Shown here: positions 21,140 through 31,019 of the stretch, piece after piece
How positions within the stretch are numbered: position 1 is the stretch's first letter
How the letters are laid out: the number at the start of each line of letters is the position of its first letter
Position numbers and translations under genes: made by a program
Assembly (NCBI GenBank): GCA_027579435.1
Contig: JANBPK010001300.1
Span: 1 to 31,019, forward strand
Direction: 5' to 3'
Length of the DNA stretch: 31,019 nucleotides
DNA from: Candolleomyces eurysporus
Taxonomy: Eukaryota; Basidiomycota; Agaricomycetes; Agaricales; Psathyrellaceae
The notes under the pieces: model-generated
The model's input: only the letters and a program-made list of their open reading frames with translations
Databases searched by the model: none
What the model was told of the DNA's origin: nothing

Positions 21140-23120
21140 CAGAGATATGCTAGCTTCGATATCTCCAGGTGGGATGGGAGACTCAAGGTCCCTTGATCGA
21201 GCTGACGTTCGGACTTCAAGAACCCAAGCAGGGTTCACGAGACTACCATGCAGAGGTCTCTTGTCTGTTTGTGAATTCGCCAAGCCACGTCTGTTTGAAA
21301 GAGAGAGTCAGATGTTATACTGTCAAAAAGGTAACTTGCTCGAAGGCGGATACGAGGGAGTATTCTAAATGTGGAGAGAGAGAAGGAAAGGTAGGTTTTA
21401 GGGGGGCAAAATGGAGAACGAAAAACGAGTTAAAAAAATACCCACACAAACAAAAAAGCCTTCGACCACATCTCAACGCACCCAAACCAGGCTCCAACGA
21501 TCCGATCCACCATATTTACCATCGCCCTGACCCCAATTCAAGTTCGCGGTACTGTTTAATGAGGAGGGTAAGCCAAGCTGAGTGAACGAGATTCTGCATA
21601 TGAAATGCGTCGTACTGGGTTATGCTGAATTCGGAGATAGTCATTCATGGCTCGGTGCATAGATGAGGGCTGATAGTCCAGAAAACCAATGTTGATAGAT
21701 TCGTGGGGCTGATAAGGGCAACAACGACGACGGCGGCCATGATTCAAGTCAACGATCAATGCTCAAAGGACACCGAATTGTGTTTAAATGCTGGAGGAGG
21801 GCCGGGGAGCAAAGGGGAGGGATGAGCTAGAATGTTAGGGATAAGGACGGAGAAGGGGACGTACCACAGGCACGCAGCGAGCTACACATCTACCTTCCCC
21901 AAATTGGGTGCGAGCACTAATGGTGTGATACGGAGAGCTGTGAACGGGGAGAATGAATCAGCGTTCGAATTCGGAGACCAGTGAGAGAAAGAAAAGAAGC
22001 ATGTTTATGGCTCTGAGCGATCCTACATAGTCCTGCCACCAGCGCGAAGCTTTCTGGAACGACTTCTCCTATGGCTATTTGCCGGTGCGAAAAGAGGGGT
22101 GGCAAAGAAACATACCATGCGGACACAGCACCCATCCCCAGCCAGCCGCGATGAGCCCATTCACCTTCGCCAGTGCGCACATCGCAAGTAGAACGGCGTC
22201 TTGCAACTTGAAATTCGTCTTCGAGCAGCAGTATGAGCACCTTGACCACCCAGCTGGTCGCTACTAAGCCTAAATTCAACGCTCCTGGGGATGCATGCAA
22301 GCCAGACGATGGCGATGGCTCGCATCCTCTCTTCTTGGCTTCGTCCTGGTCCTCGCGGCGTTCCTCGGGTGGGAGCCATAAGACTCGTATGGAAAGGCCG
22401 ATGGACGAGCATGTGGCTGGGCCGACAAGTTGGACGATGTCAGCAACGATTTGTGGGGAGGGAAAGAGGAGGGGAAAATCGTAGAGGGTCTGGAGCTCTG
22501 GGAAACCATGAATGACAGGAATGAGTGGCGAAAGGGAGATAGTGCACCGTGAAGATCCTGTCCAACGCCTCCTTCGTATCCAATCGCAGCAGACTGGAAG
22601 TCTCCGGTCTCGGGCCATGCATACTAGGCCCCACAACGTCGACGATGGACAACACGAGCGTTCTCAGAGCACAAGCGAGGGCTGCCTCCTCAGTTGTTGA
22701 GGCATTCAGAGGGGGTTGGATGAGGTGAATTCGATCGCATGGGGAGGATTGAGTTTGAGGGGGCGGGCGGAGCGGGGAACGAGCCTGGATAGACCGATGA
22801 ATCAGGCGTATAAACAAGAGGGAGTAGAATTGACTCCTTCGGGGCCGTCATTACCGGACTCTCCGATGGAATCTACGAGCCTTGGTGGGGGCGAGTGGGC
22901 CAATTGAAAACTAGCAATCCCCACTCACGTTGTCACAAGCCCCTCGTCTCTGATCATTCCACCCTTCGCAAACGGGTTGCCCAGAGCGCTCTTCTCGACT
23001 CTCTTGGATGGACATTCCCTTGTCGAGGGAGAGAGGAGATCGAGTTCGGAGCAAGCGACAAACCAACAACGGGCTGATGCCGTCGCGCCTTCTCCATTTG
23101 GCATTCGGCCGACGACCTGA
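21140..23120 (-). repeat. Decayed copy 6 of the gene-like repeat family
   Basis: The modules in minus order are: leader (23120-23030), short exon (23000-22915), B (22690-22550, ALRTLVLSIVDVVGP and KEALDRIF), C (22460-22120, one frame open for over 100 residues), D (22070-22020, GEVVPESFALVA), E (21960-21840), F (21740-21550, MAAVVVVALISPTNLSTLVF in pieces), tail and module I. The intron between C and D has GTATGTTTC at its donor and an AATAG acceptor. This is the best preserved B-C-D stretch in the window, but stops and a shifted module E rule out a functional gene. Confidence 0.65.
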
Positions 23121-23711
23121 AGTTTCGGATCTCTGGTTTACAGTCGCCTTGTTCTCCAGCCCGTCGATGGTTTCGAGCTGGTGACAGTATTGGGCTCTGT
23201 CATGCAGGATTTATGAAGCCGCTTCTCTCTGTCCCTGCGTGGGGGAGCAATATCACAGGTCTGTCAATCGCCAATGAACGCGTCGCTATCAAACCAAAAA
23301 CCACACTGAGTTTTTCTTTGAGTGACTGCCGGAGACGTACAAGGACGGTTGGGTATCCAGTGTGCCTCCGCGGAAGTGATACGATCGATATGAGCGTACT
23401 CGGCACATACTACGATTCCACTAGAATATACTGATTACTCACTGAACATGAAAAAACGGGCCTTGTATGTTTGAAAAGCAACTATGCGTTTATCGATGTG
23501 AAAAGATGCCAATTATATTCTTGCCCAGGTTGGGCCAACCCTCCGTGAGGTGGGAGCCTAAGGCAAACAGGTCGTTATCCCATTTCGAGTCGAATGTTAT
23601 CTCAAACCTCATGTTTATTAACGTTTATTGTTCGAACCTCGCCCAAGCCAGAACCAGGAAAGNAAAAAGAAATATTCATTAAAATCTGTATATCGCTACA
23701 AGTTGGTTCAT
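23121..23711. other. Stretch without recognisable gene
   Basis: Short open frames exist but none resembles a family. ACTCACTGAACATGAA at about 23437 matches 19013-19028 and is weakly like 9855-9870 behind DUF1996. One N lies at 23663. Confidence 0.35.
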
Positions 23712-25040
23712 TCATAATTTAAACTTGCTTAGACCTCTGCTAAGTGTTCCCGAGCCGAGCAGACATCTCCAACGCTGGCCTCGCATCGTCGACCGATCTT
23801 CGGCGTCCTCAACCCCAACACTCAGCATGACAAGTGCGCCCGTGATCCTCAAAGCCGCTCTCTCTTCCCTGGCAATACCTGCATATATCATACTCGCAGG
23901 GTGCTCAGGGAGAGTCTCGACCATTGCAAGGGACTCAGCGAGACCAAATAGACGCGTTGAGGTAAGCAGAGTGCGAGCGTGTGCGTGGGTGGGGAGTCTA
24001 AACGACATCATACCACTGAAATGGAGCCTGACTTCAGGTGACGACGACAAAGCATAGTGGAGATCCCGCAACAGAGCATCCGCCTCAGTCCATCTTCTGG
24101 CATGCGCACCGAAGCTCCCCCACGCCAGGTCGTACCTCTTGCTGTCTTCGAGCTTGGACTACATCGACTCCACTATTAATAGAGGATCAGAATTCAAGGG
24201 TATAGCGATCTTGAGAGTGTTCAACCTGCTGGCGCATACGTAAACCCAACGTTTTCGCGCCGCGTTAAGCAAGTCGTACGTTCTAGGGACGCCCCCTGTG
24301 GTGTTTGGGAGGAAACAACTTGTCCTTGAACCATGTGTTTTTCTGGGACGGTGATTGAGGGAGGACCACAGCACTCATCTAAGCTTCCGCATGGCCATCG
24401 ACATATTTCCGGAGCGAGTGCAACACGACGTCGGTTCCAGGAAGTAGCGGCGATGGGGTAGAACGGCAAGACGAAGGTGTTGTCGACGAACAAGAGTGAC
24501 TGAGGCAATTTGTGAACTACACAGCCGGGTCTGTTGGTGATCGAACCAGATGAACTAAAGACGACAGATCAAAATGAAGGAAGACCGTCAAATGCTGAGA
24601 GTACGTACCATCGTACTCTCCCGAATGTTCTCTCCGACTACCTTCTCGTCCACGTTCTACAAATCCAATGGCGTCACCTCCAAGCCTTCAACATCGCTTG
24701 CAACCTTTCGGAGATACCGATATGTTCGGCTGTACACGTCGTTCACGCTCAGGACGTGAGCTCCCCTGCTCAGTGCTTGGATGGCAAGCCGCGTCACAGC
24801 ACTCCCAATGCCGAAGCATATCACATCCTCTACACCTGCCTCGATATTCCCCAGGATCCTCTCGTGAGCATTTCAATTAGGATTGCATGAGAGTACTCGA
24901 AACCCTTGTCCCGCCGGACTGCGCGTGGTTAGTCGAGAGGGAGATGGTGGGGATGACGGCACTTGTGGATGGGTCAAGGTTGGGTCAGGGGATGAGCCAA
25001 CGTGGACAGATAGGATGTCGAAGGCATCGGAGCGTGTTTT
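23712..25040 (-). pseudogene. Broken cystathionine gamma-lyase-like (Cys/Met-metabolism PLP enzyme) gene
   Basis: Read on the minus strand, pieces follow the family order. FDILSVHVGSSPDP and AVIPTISLST come first. Then come EYSHAILI, GSAVTRLAIQALSRGAHVLS with VNDVYSRTYRYLRKVAS, SPTDPAV, LLFVDNTFVLPFY and VVLHSLRKYVDGHAE (PLP-lysine site, codon 24406-24408). The last are MMSFRLP, LFGLAESLAMVETLPEHPAS and LSVGVEDAED. These match the transsulfuration enzymes that cleave cystathionine with pyridoxal phosphate. A 54-bp intron (24555-24608) remains, so this is not a processed copy. TAG stops lie at 24379-24381 and 24657-24659, with frameshifts near 24440, 24310 and 23793. Cystathionine gamma-lyase fits best, but O-acetylhomoserine sulfhydrylase or methionine gamma-lyase are possible. 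Confidence 0.82.
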
Positions 25041-25689
25041 AGGTTTCCCCAAGTCGCTGTTGGGAGTGAGTTGAATACCCTGAGAGAGCGCCATCGCCGC
25101 TCTTAAAGTCCGCCAGGAATTGCGTCGTATTTCGTGACTGTCGATACTGCGCTTCTCTTGTTGGTAGCTGCGACGAGACCTCATTCTCCACTTCGTCCAG
25201 ACTCGGGGCACTTGCGGGACCCTTTCCAAAAGCAGCCGTGCTGTCGAGAGGGAGCGTTGTAGATCCGTACTTCACTAGGATCTGTAGTGAGAGCGATGTC
25301 GACCTCGTATGGCGTAAACGACCGCCAGAGCAGTCGAAAGGCATCTCTGTCCCATACTGGCCAATAAGTCTCTTTCAAATCTTCAGGATACGGTTGAGAC
25401 GCACCTTTAGAACCTCTGTCTGTCTCTATTACCACACATCACAACGATCTCAATCCTATCTCTCCGCCAAGGCCTGTGACGCTGCACTATTTCGGCTCTT
25501 CATTCGGATTTCAGCTTGCGGTAGCGATCAAAAGAGATGGTGTGCCGCCTAGGATGACAGTCTAGAGATGTGGTTGCTGCGTTTGGGATCTGGCCAAGGA
25601 TGCTGCTTCGTATGTCACGCAGTCGGGGGAGAGGTCTCAGATTAGGCACAGCAATCATGCAACCAACGGCGGGCGAGCTTGACCAGACC
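25041..25689. other. Stretch without recognisable gene
   Basis: A minus-strand frame at 25039-25344 reads smoothly (LVKYGSTTLPLDSTAAFGKG and onward) but matches no family I know. It runs into the 5' end of the lyase pseudogene and may be its former upstream region. Confidence 0.3.
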
Positions 25690-26040
25690 TTGCTGGTGGT
25701 GGGACTGTAAGGGTGGGGATAGCAACGGTGAATGATGCTGGATGGGACGCCAGGCTGGACAGCGTCGAGAGCGTGAGGGGCTTGGCTCATTGTGTTCCTG
25801 CGCCATGCGGCGATCCTGGCGTTGCTGTCCAACATCGTGTCGAAGCTGTTGATCCATGGTCAGCGCTAAGAGCAATCCCGGGACACCTGCGACTTCTCCC
25901 ATGGCTATGCGCCGGTGTGAAAAGAGAGGTATGAAGAAACGTACCGGTTGGACCAGTCCTCGACGCGAATAAGAATACCGATCTGGACGGTGCAAAGAGC
26001 GAGGGCGAAGACATGGAAGAGAGCAATGAGGCAGGCACTG
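25690..26040 (-). repeat. Fragment of the repeat family (modules D and C)
   Basis: 25870-25950 matches module D plus the intron boundary seen at 11640-11740 (AGCAATCCCGGGACACCTG; GTGAAAAGAGAGGT; GAAACGTACCG). It directly precedes the duplicated CHAT upstream block, in the same order as at 11640-13430. Confidence 0.55.
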
Positions 26041-26870
26041 CATTGACACAGCCACAAGTTCACCTGCTTTCGCCAGATCCGCCGCTCGATTTTGCCGATT
26101 AACGCATGTCGGAAGGTGCATACGATAGAAAGGGCTGTATACAGTCGTTAATTCCAAGTGCTGTGGGATGAATCTTCGTCTTCTTTCTACAGTAACGGGA
26201 GGCGAGGCCCACAGTGACGGCGAGAATTAAATGCACCCGGCAACTCGGTGTGATGCAACCAGTGCAGCAAATTAGTGTCGCCACAGCTTCACGTGTGCCG
26301 CGGAAGAACTCTAATGCAAGTCGCAGAATCCAGCCAAGTGTGGGTTGGATTCAGTGGGGGCTATCCAGGGAGTTGTAGCTCATATGTAGCACGAGCATGT
26401 TTTAGCACGATGTGAATGTTTAGCGACCGTCCTGGCAATGATCCTGTGCAAATGGTGTGCAGCGCATGAGCGCCTTGATTGCTATCTCCCTGTATAAAAG
26501 CGCGTCAGCTCACTCGCCATCCACGCCTTTTATCACCAAGTCCCACTCGTCCTCGGTTCAGGACCGCAAGCTAAACGATGATGGATGAAGATAGGTACGT
26601 TTGCACCGTCTACCAAGATACTCCACACTGAATATACCGTTCCTAGCTCTCTTTTTAACGATCGAGGCGACGAAAGGTAAGTCCTGCGTCTTTAAGAAAT
26701 AACACCGTTGTAACGTTGCTCTTCAAGTCAATTTTTGTTGACGGGTATGGACGATCCTTCGGTGGCTCTATGTTGCAGTTTTTCATCTCTTTGGCTCCTT
26801 TAGATGTTTATCTCGAGCATGGTGATCATAGTAGTTCTTTGAAAATAACCCTCAAAGCCGGCTTCGCCGC
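26040..26870 (+). pseudogene. Duplicated CHAT upstream block with broken first exon, copy 2
   Basis: It is collinear with 12300-13430. The TATA box is at 26493-26499 and the ATG at 26581. One A is missing in the CTACCAAGATACT stretch near 26612, where copy 1 has CTACCAAAGATACT. This shifts the frame to a stop after about 16 codons. The following donor and the VDGYGRSFGGSM-type stretch are present, but no TPR or CHAT sequence follows. The sequence breaks off at about 26850, next to the possible mobile element. Confidence 0.75.
26493..26499 (+). promoter_or_regulatory. TATA box of the duplicated CHAT promoter
   Basis: TATAAAA lies 88 bases before the ATG at 26581, mirroring 12991-12997. Confidence 0.5.
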
Positions 26871-26873
26871 AAC

Positions 26874-27456
26874 GCCCGCTACTCGGGCTGCCAACACTAG
26901 AGCTCGCTCTTAGGATTTTGACATACCAAGTTGTACCTTGTAATCGAAATGAAGATCTTATCACTACTTTATCTGCTCTTCCCTGCTGTTCCTGAGACTC
27001 CCTTCATGCTTTGTAGCTGCGCTCGCTGACGCACGCCTGCGGCGTGCTCGCGCTCGCGCTCGGGAGAGGGTGGATGAGCCAAATGGGCGGTTTGGGAACA
27101 CGTGGTTCNTTTTTTTCTCCAAGGCGCCTACAAGCACCCACAAGTTGTACCTTGTTTACTCGTCAAAAATAAAATCCGGCCAGGATTCGCGATGCGCGAT
27201 GTATGCTGTGAGAGATTTACATACGATTGCTGACCCGCAGCAGGGACATGCACTTGCATACGAGTGAACGCAAGTAGTCGAGAAAATAACAAATGAGAGG
27301 GTAAATATAGCGTGAGAGGTAAATGCCATACACTGACGTCTTTCTTACATAATCTACCAAGGGGGGGGGTACTAAAGACCCGCTACTAGAGTAGCGGGCA
27401 TAGTTAAAATGCTGAGGTAAGCGTTAAGTGGGGGGGGGGGCTACTAAAGTAGCGGG
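26874..27456. mobile_element. Possible small non-autonomous element with 10-bp terminal inverted repeats
   Basis: GCCCGCTACT at 26874-26883 is the exact reverse complement of AGTAGCGGGC at 27447-27456. The interval has no coding domain. It contains a CG-rich run (27015-27062), two poly-G tracts and two small palindromes near its right end. It interrupts the end of the duplicated CHAT upstream block. No transposase and no clear target-site duplication are visible, so the call is tentative. Confidence 0.35.
27379..27398. repeat. Perfect palindrome CCCGCTACT-AG-AGTAGCGGG
   Basis: Nine-base arms with a two-base loop can form a hairpin. A related palindrome, GCTACT-AA-AGTAGC, lies at 27439-27452. 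Each is preceded within a few bases by a run of nine or ten G (27361-27369 and about 27430-27439), so the G-run plus palindrome is itself duplicated. Confidence 0.7.
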
Positions 27457-27967
27457 CATTCCTTTGATAAACCTTGGGGTAGGGAAGAACTCGGCAGTGA
27501 TATAGAATCCTAGATGGTGCAAATCGTAGGCCTGCTCGATCGACATTGAAAACATACCCGCCCAGTTCACCGCTCGTTGAGAATGTCCAAAGCCTTCCTC
27601 AAAGGCCATGAAGACGACCATAGAAACAGAGGTGCTGGCCCGAGCAGAATGGCAATGAATCAAGACCTCTTGTGAGAAATGGAAAGGCCCAGGCAAAAAG
27701 GCAACGAATTGGGCCAGGACTGCGAAGTTTGATTGATGGTTTGATATATATATCGGGTTGATGATTGAGACTCGGAGGTGAATTAGTCCCAGAGAAAGAT
27801 CAAAAAAGTTCAAAGAAAAGACCAAAGCCTCAGGGCGTGAAATAGAGGATGAGCTAGTGACAAATAATACATATAAATAAACATCCGATATAATATATGC
27901 TTGAAGATAAGTCCCGTATATGAAGGTTTAATGATTGGGCAGCCACTGGCGAACACTGTCGGCAATC

Positions 27968-30900
27968 CTAGTCCTTGTCGGGCGAGTGAGAAGGTATCAG
28001 ATACCATTCAGGGCTCGGAGGATCGAGCTGACGAGTAACCAATAGTATGAGCGAAAGCTTGACAAAACCGAACTACCGCTTACCTGGACGACTAAACTTT
28101 CGGGAAGTTGTGAGACGGTACCTCGAGAGTTGACGTAGAGATCCCGCGGGGACTCATGCAAATAATCCTTGAACGAGGCTATGCGACCCAAGCTGGAAGG
28201 CTGTCGTCGGATCCCAACCTGCTCAAATACCACTCGAAGTACCGAGGGTATCGTCTGCAGGATCAACAGATCAGGACCTTTGAATTTAAAGTAAGTGATG
28301 CAAGAAATTCCACGTACCGCGCAGAGGAATTCTTCGGACATGAGACTACAATTGGCGGAGCTGCTTCAGCGTTTCGGAAAATAATGCAGAGTCTAGCGTA
28401 CCTGTGGCCAGCGATTCTAAGATGACTGCAATCATCGCAATCTAAATGTAACAGTCTCTGGTTCTAAGATCGGCGGGTCAAATATGTCAGACGATGAACG
28501 TATGCCAATACCGACTGGGAAGGCAAGACCTACTTCGCAGTGGCGACTCGCAAGGCTAGCATAAACAGTCTCAGAGGGCTGGATAGATTGAGAGCCGACC
28601 ACAACTTCACGGCTTGCTGTGCGATAGATACCTGGCACCTGATAAGGAAAAGGTTAACCAACCATGAGACGACGAGCATTGTTTGTCAGAGAGGCTCACA
28701 GGTGGGTTAAGAGCTAGAAAGCGGAGGGTGAGAATCAGATTTCTGGTATGCTTTATGGCGCATAAGGTAAACGCACTTAGCACACCAAGGATGTAAGCTT
28801 TCAGTTTGTCGAAGTCATCACCGTCCCGTGAGTTTACGAGTCGATCTAGATCTTCCTGGTCTTCGCTTTGTGCGTCGTCCATGAAGAAATTAACGACATG
28901 GGCCAACGCAGCAGAATAGATCGCGGCCATTGGTGCGACAGAAGCAAAAACATGGAAGGCAATCTCTTGATGAGAGAATCTCTTCCCAAGGGCGGTAAGG
29001 ACCTTCTTTAAAAATCCATGGCTATTATCATTTGCAATCCCGATGTGGTGAAATGAATCCGAGAATGAGAACTAGGATAAACGTGAATTTTAGGGTACTA
29101 AGTGTTCGGAGATTTGACACGTACCCAGCTCGTGATTTTCTCAAGATGAACTTTGACGTGACTGACAATCCCTTCGCTGTGCGCTCTTGAACCCTCCCTG
29201 AGTTTCCAGTCGTTCTCCGGGTCGAAGTTCAAGTGGCTGTACCTATTCCATTCCGTGATCAGATATCAGCCTCTTGAGATTCACAGTGGGTGCGTTGACG
29301 CACTCCGCAATGTCCGAGAGCATCTTGTACACGTCTTCTTCGTACCATACTCCCTGTGGGTTAGTCGACGATTTCAGCGGTAGGCCAGCCTGTAACGGTC
29401 ATTATCGATCGAAGTGAGCAATATGTGCCTCCGAGCGCAGAACATGACTTACAATTTCTTCTGAGATCCAATGCAACGGAAGGAGATTGATCACATCCTT
29501 GACAATATCGACATACTTTGTAGATTCATCCGCACCCCCGAAGGATTTGGCATCAATCAGCTCCCGGGTTTTCTGGTCGAAGAAAGCTGCGAGGTCCTCG
29601 GGGGACGACATAATGATTTTGAAAATCTCCCGCCTTGCTTCAGAGAACTCGGTCAACTGAGACATTCCCTTCTCGTCGTCATTCCGGGTGCCTTGGGTCT
29701 TCGCGGAGTCAATTTGCGTTCTTCAAAAACAATGATTAGTCCAAGTGACTCACCAATCTGGTCGCGGTGTCTGCCAGCCCTAGAATACGGACATCCGAAG
29801 TCGAAACGAAAGCACTGTCCGACAGCACCTGCCTAACGGCAGAACACGACTTGACTAGAATCACAGGCTGCTGTTGAGGTCGAGACCAGCGATACTTGTC
29901 CAAACCATCAGGATCCACGATTTTCATATTTCTCTCCATAAAATCAGGGGTCAGGAATGGAAAATGTGCGTACGCCGATCCACGAGGGTAATGTTCGGGC
30001 AAGGTTCTGAACAGAAGTTTGGTTAGAAGACCTCCGTAAGACCCATCGTTTGGCTCGTGCTGACAATCCTGGAAGCCCCAGGATGTCAAATTGGCCGGTG
30101 TGCATTCCAACGTGAAGAAGCGATCGCCACGAGAAAGGGAGACAGCATCCGCGAGAATGGCTCTGGCTGTCGTGAAGCCGGGGCACAGTCCTGAGCCGGG
30201 GCTTGCTTGTTTCGCTTCTTCTGCCTGTAATCCGACCTGTGTAGACGATGTGCGCGCTAATCAGAATACAATCTACGGGGCCGTGCGACTGGGTGACTCA
30301 CATAAAGTTCGAGATTGTCGATATCTTTGTACAGAGACTGAGCCGCTTTCTGGCAGGGCATCATCAATCACTGGAAGGATGGCACAGTTAGAGTACGTAC
30401 ATATATCTCAGGATCAGGATTCCATTCCTTGAACGTGCCGTACGCTTCACGATAGATCAGTGATAGATCTTTCAACTTTGCCAAAATATGATGACTCACG
30501 CTTCAGGCCAAAGAATTTTCTAAATTCATTCAGCTAGACGAGTTGGAAATGTCAGTCAAACGTTAAGTAGGGAAGATCAAATTTGTTGCCTACTGAGCAA
30601 GTATTCCAGGCACGAGCCTGTTGAATGCCCAAGATTTCAATAATTCGCATGGCAGCTGGTACGCCTCGAGCCCCAAATGCGGATGCACGCGACTCGGTTG
30701 CATCGTGTAGGATATTCGCCAAGTCGTTATCATTAAACCGCCCTTCAGGATCGCGCCTGAGACTATGTCGAGCGATTTCAGGAAACAGTAATTCAGTAGG
30801 AAGCAGAGTTTACTCACTTGTTAAAGGTCCACTCTCTAACCGGCTCCTTTGGAATCATATGGGCATGGGCAGCTCTCTTGAAGTCGTGTACGGTCACCTG

Positions 30901-31019
30901 AGATTTCTGTAAGCCTCTCAATGCTTAAGCTTTTTTTCAGAGAAGGCACCTACATCCTCAGGGTCCTTGCCTCCGAAAAAACTTATCAAACATATCTGTG
31001 GTAAACTGTGTATCTTTCT
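27968..31019 (-). CDS. ppo: Ppo-like fatty-acid dioxygenase/cytochrome P450 fusion, 3' part
   Basis: The 5' end lies beyond the window. Minus-strand exons in my model are 31019-30954, 30906-30818, 30756-30594, 30533-30500, 30444-30401, 30349-30302, 30236-29754, 29698-29453, 29389-29304, 29242-29125, 29071-28777, 28713-28700, 28638-28534, 28463-28402, 28360-28318, 28254-28084 and 28027-27968, all GT..AG and in phase. Dioxygenase part: FGARGVPAAMRIIEILGIQQ, LNEFRKFFGLK, RGDRFFTLECTPANLTSWGF, LPEHYPRGSAYAHFPFLTP. P450-like part follows to LPESLVVQ. The family oxygenates linoleic or oleic acid to oxylipins that steer fungal sporulation. Oddities: an A6 run at 30976-30981 breaks the frame between MFDKFF and GGKDPED; the K-helix ExxR site reads GVLT; the heme-Cys loop is not canonical. 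Loss of P450 function is known in some Ppo proteins. Confidence 0.85.

Noticed and set aside
23725..24057. Plus-strand 110-residue frame
   Set aside because: It is the antisense shadow of the C-terminal part of the lyase pseudogene.
27424..27825. 133-residue minus-strand frame with VLIHCHSARASTSVSMVV, which recalls a tyrosine/dual-specificity phosphatase loop
   Set aside because: The spacing does not give CX5R, no other phosphatase motif is present and the frame runs through a poly-G tract. It is probably chance.
28156..28425. Plus-strand 89-residue frame
   Set aside because: It is the antisense shadow of Ppo exons whose minus reading fits the family.

Overview
The window looks like a repeat-rich accessory region of a filamentous basidiomycete genome, probably Agaricomycetes. 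The reasons are many short introns (about 45-90 bp, GT..AG), a fungal TPR-CHAT gene with 45-residue repeats, a secreted DUF1996 gene, and a fungal fatty-acid dioxygenase/P450 fusion (Ppo type). I cannot name the species. Scattered ambiguous bases (N), densest at 7543-7895, suggest a draft consensus.

Layout. Positions 1-6560 hold head-to-tail, badly decayed copies of one gene-like repeat, all on the minus strand, which keep matching splice sites but not reading frames. They are interrupted by two antisense fragments of DUF1996 exon 1 and by a stretch resembling the 3' flank of the CHAT gene. 7585-9664 is a ten-exon DUF1996 gene (plus) with a 5-nt micro-exon and a GTG where decayed copies have ATG. 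10240-12250 holds two more repeat copies. 12300-13850 is the TATA-box promoter and probable 5' exons of the CHAT gene, and 13855-16411 is the TPR-CHAT core with an intact His/Cys pair. 16666-18466 is a truncated, frameshifted second CHAT copy. 19400-21300 is a mosaic of DUF1996 fragments in both orientations, and 21140-23120 another repeat copy.

23712-25040 (minus) is a broken cystathionine gamma-lyase-like gene that still has an intron. 25690-26900 repeats the block upstream of the CHAT gene, including its TATA box and first exon, the latter frameshifted. 26874-27456 is bounded by a short inverted repeat and may be a small mobile element. 27968-31019 (minus) is the 3' part of a Ppo-like oxygenase gene running off the window.

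There is no operon. At most three loci look potentially functional: DUF1996, TPR-CHAT and Ppo. DUF1996 lacks a visible ATG, Ppo has an apparent frameshift at the window edge and a decayed P450 signature, and the N-terminus of TPR-CHAT is unresolved. The rest is duplication and decay. The most interesting biology is the CHAT protease-like gene with its nearby decayed copies, which fits birth-and-death turnover of a recognition or cell-death family. The repeat family spanning much of the window has no function I can recognise.
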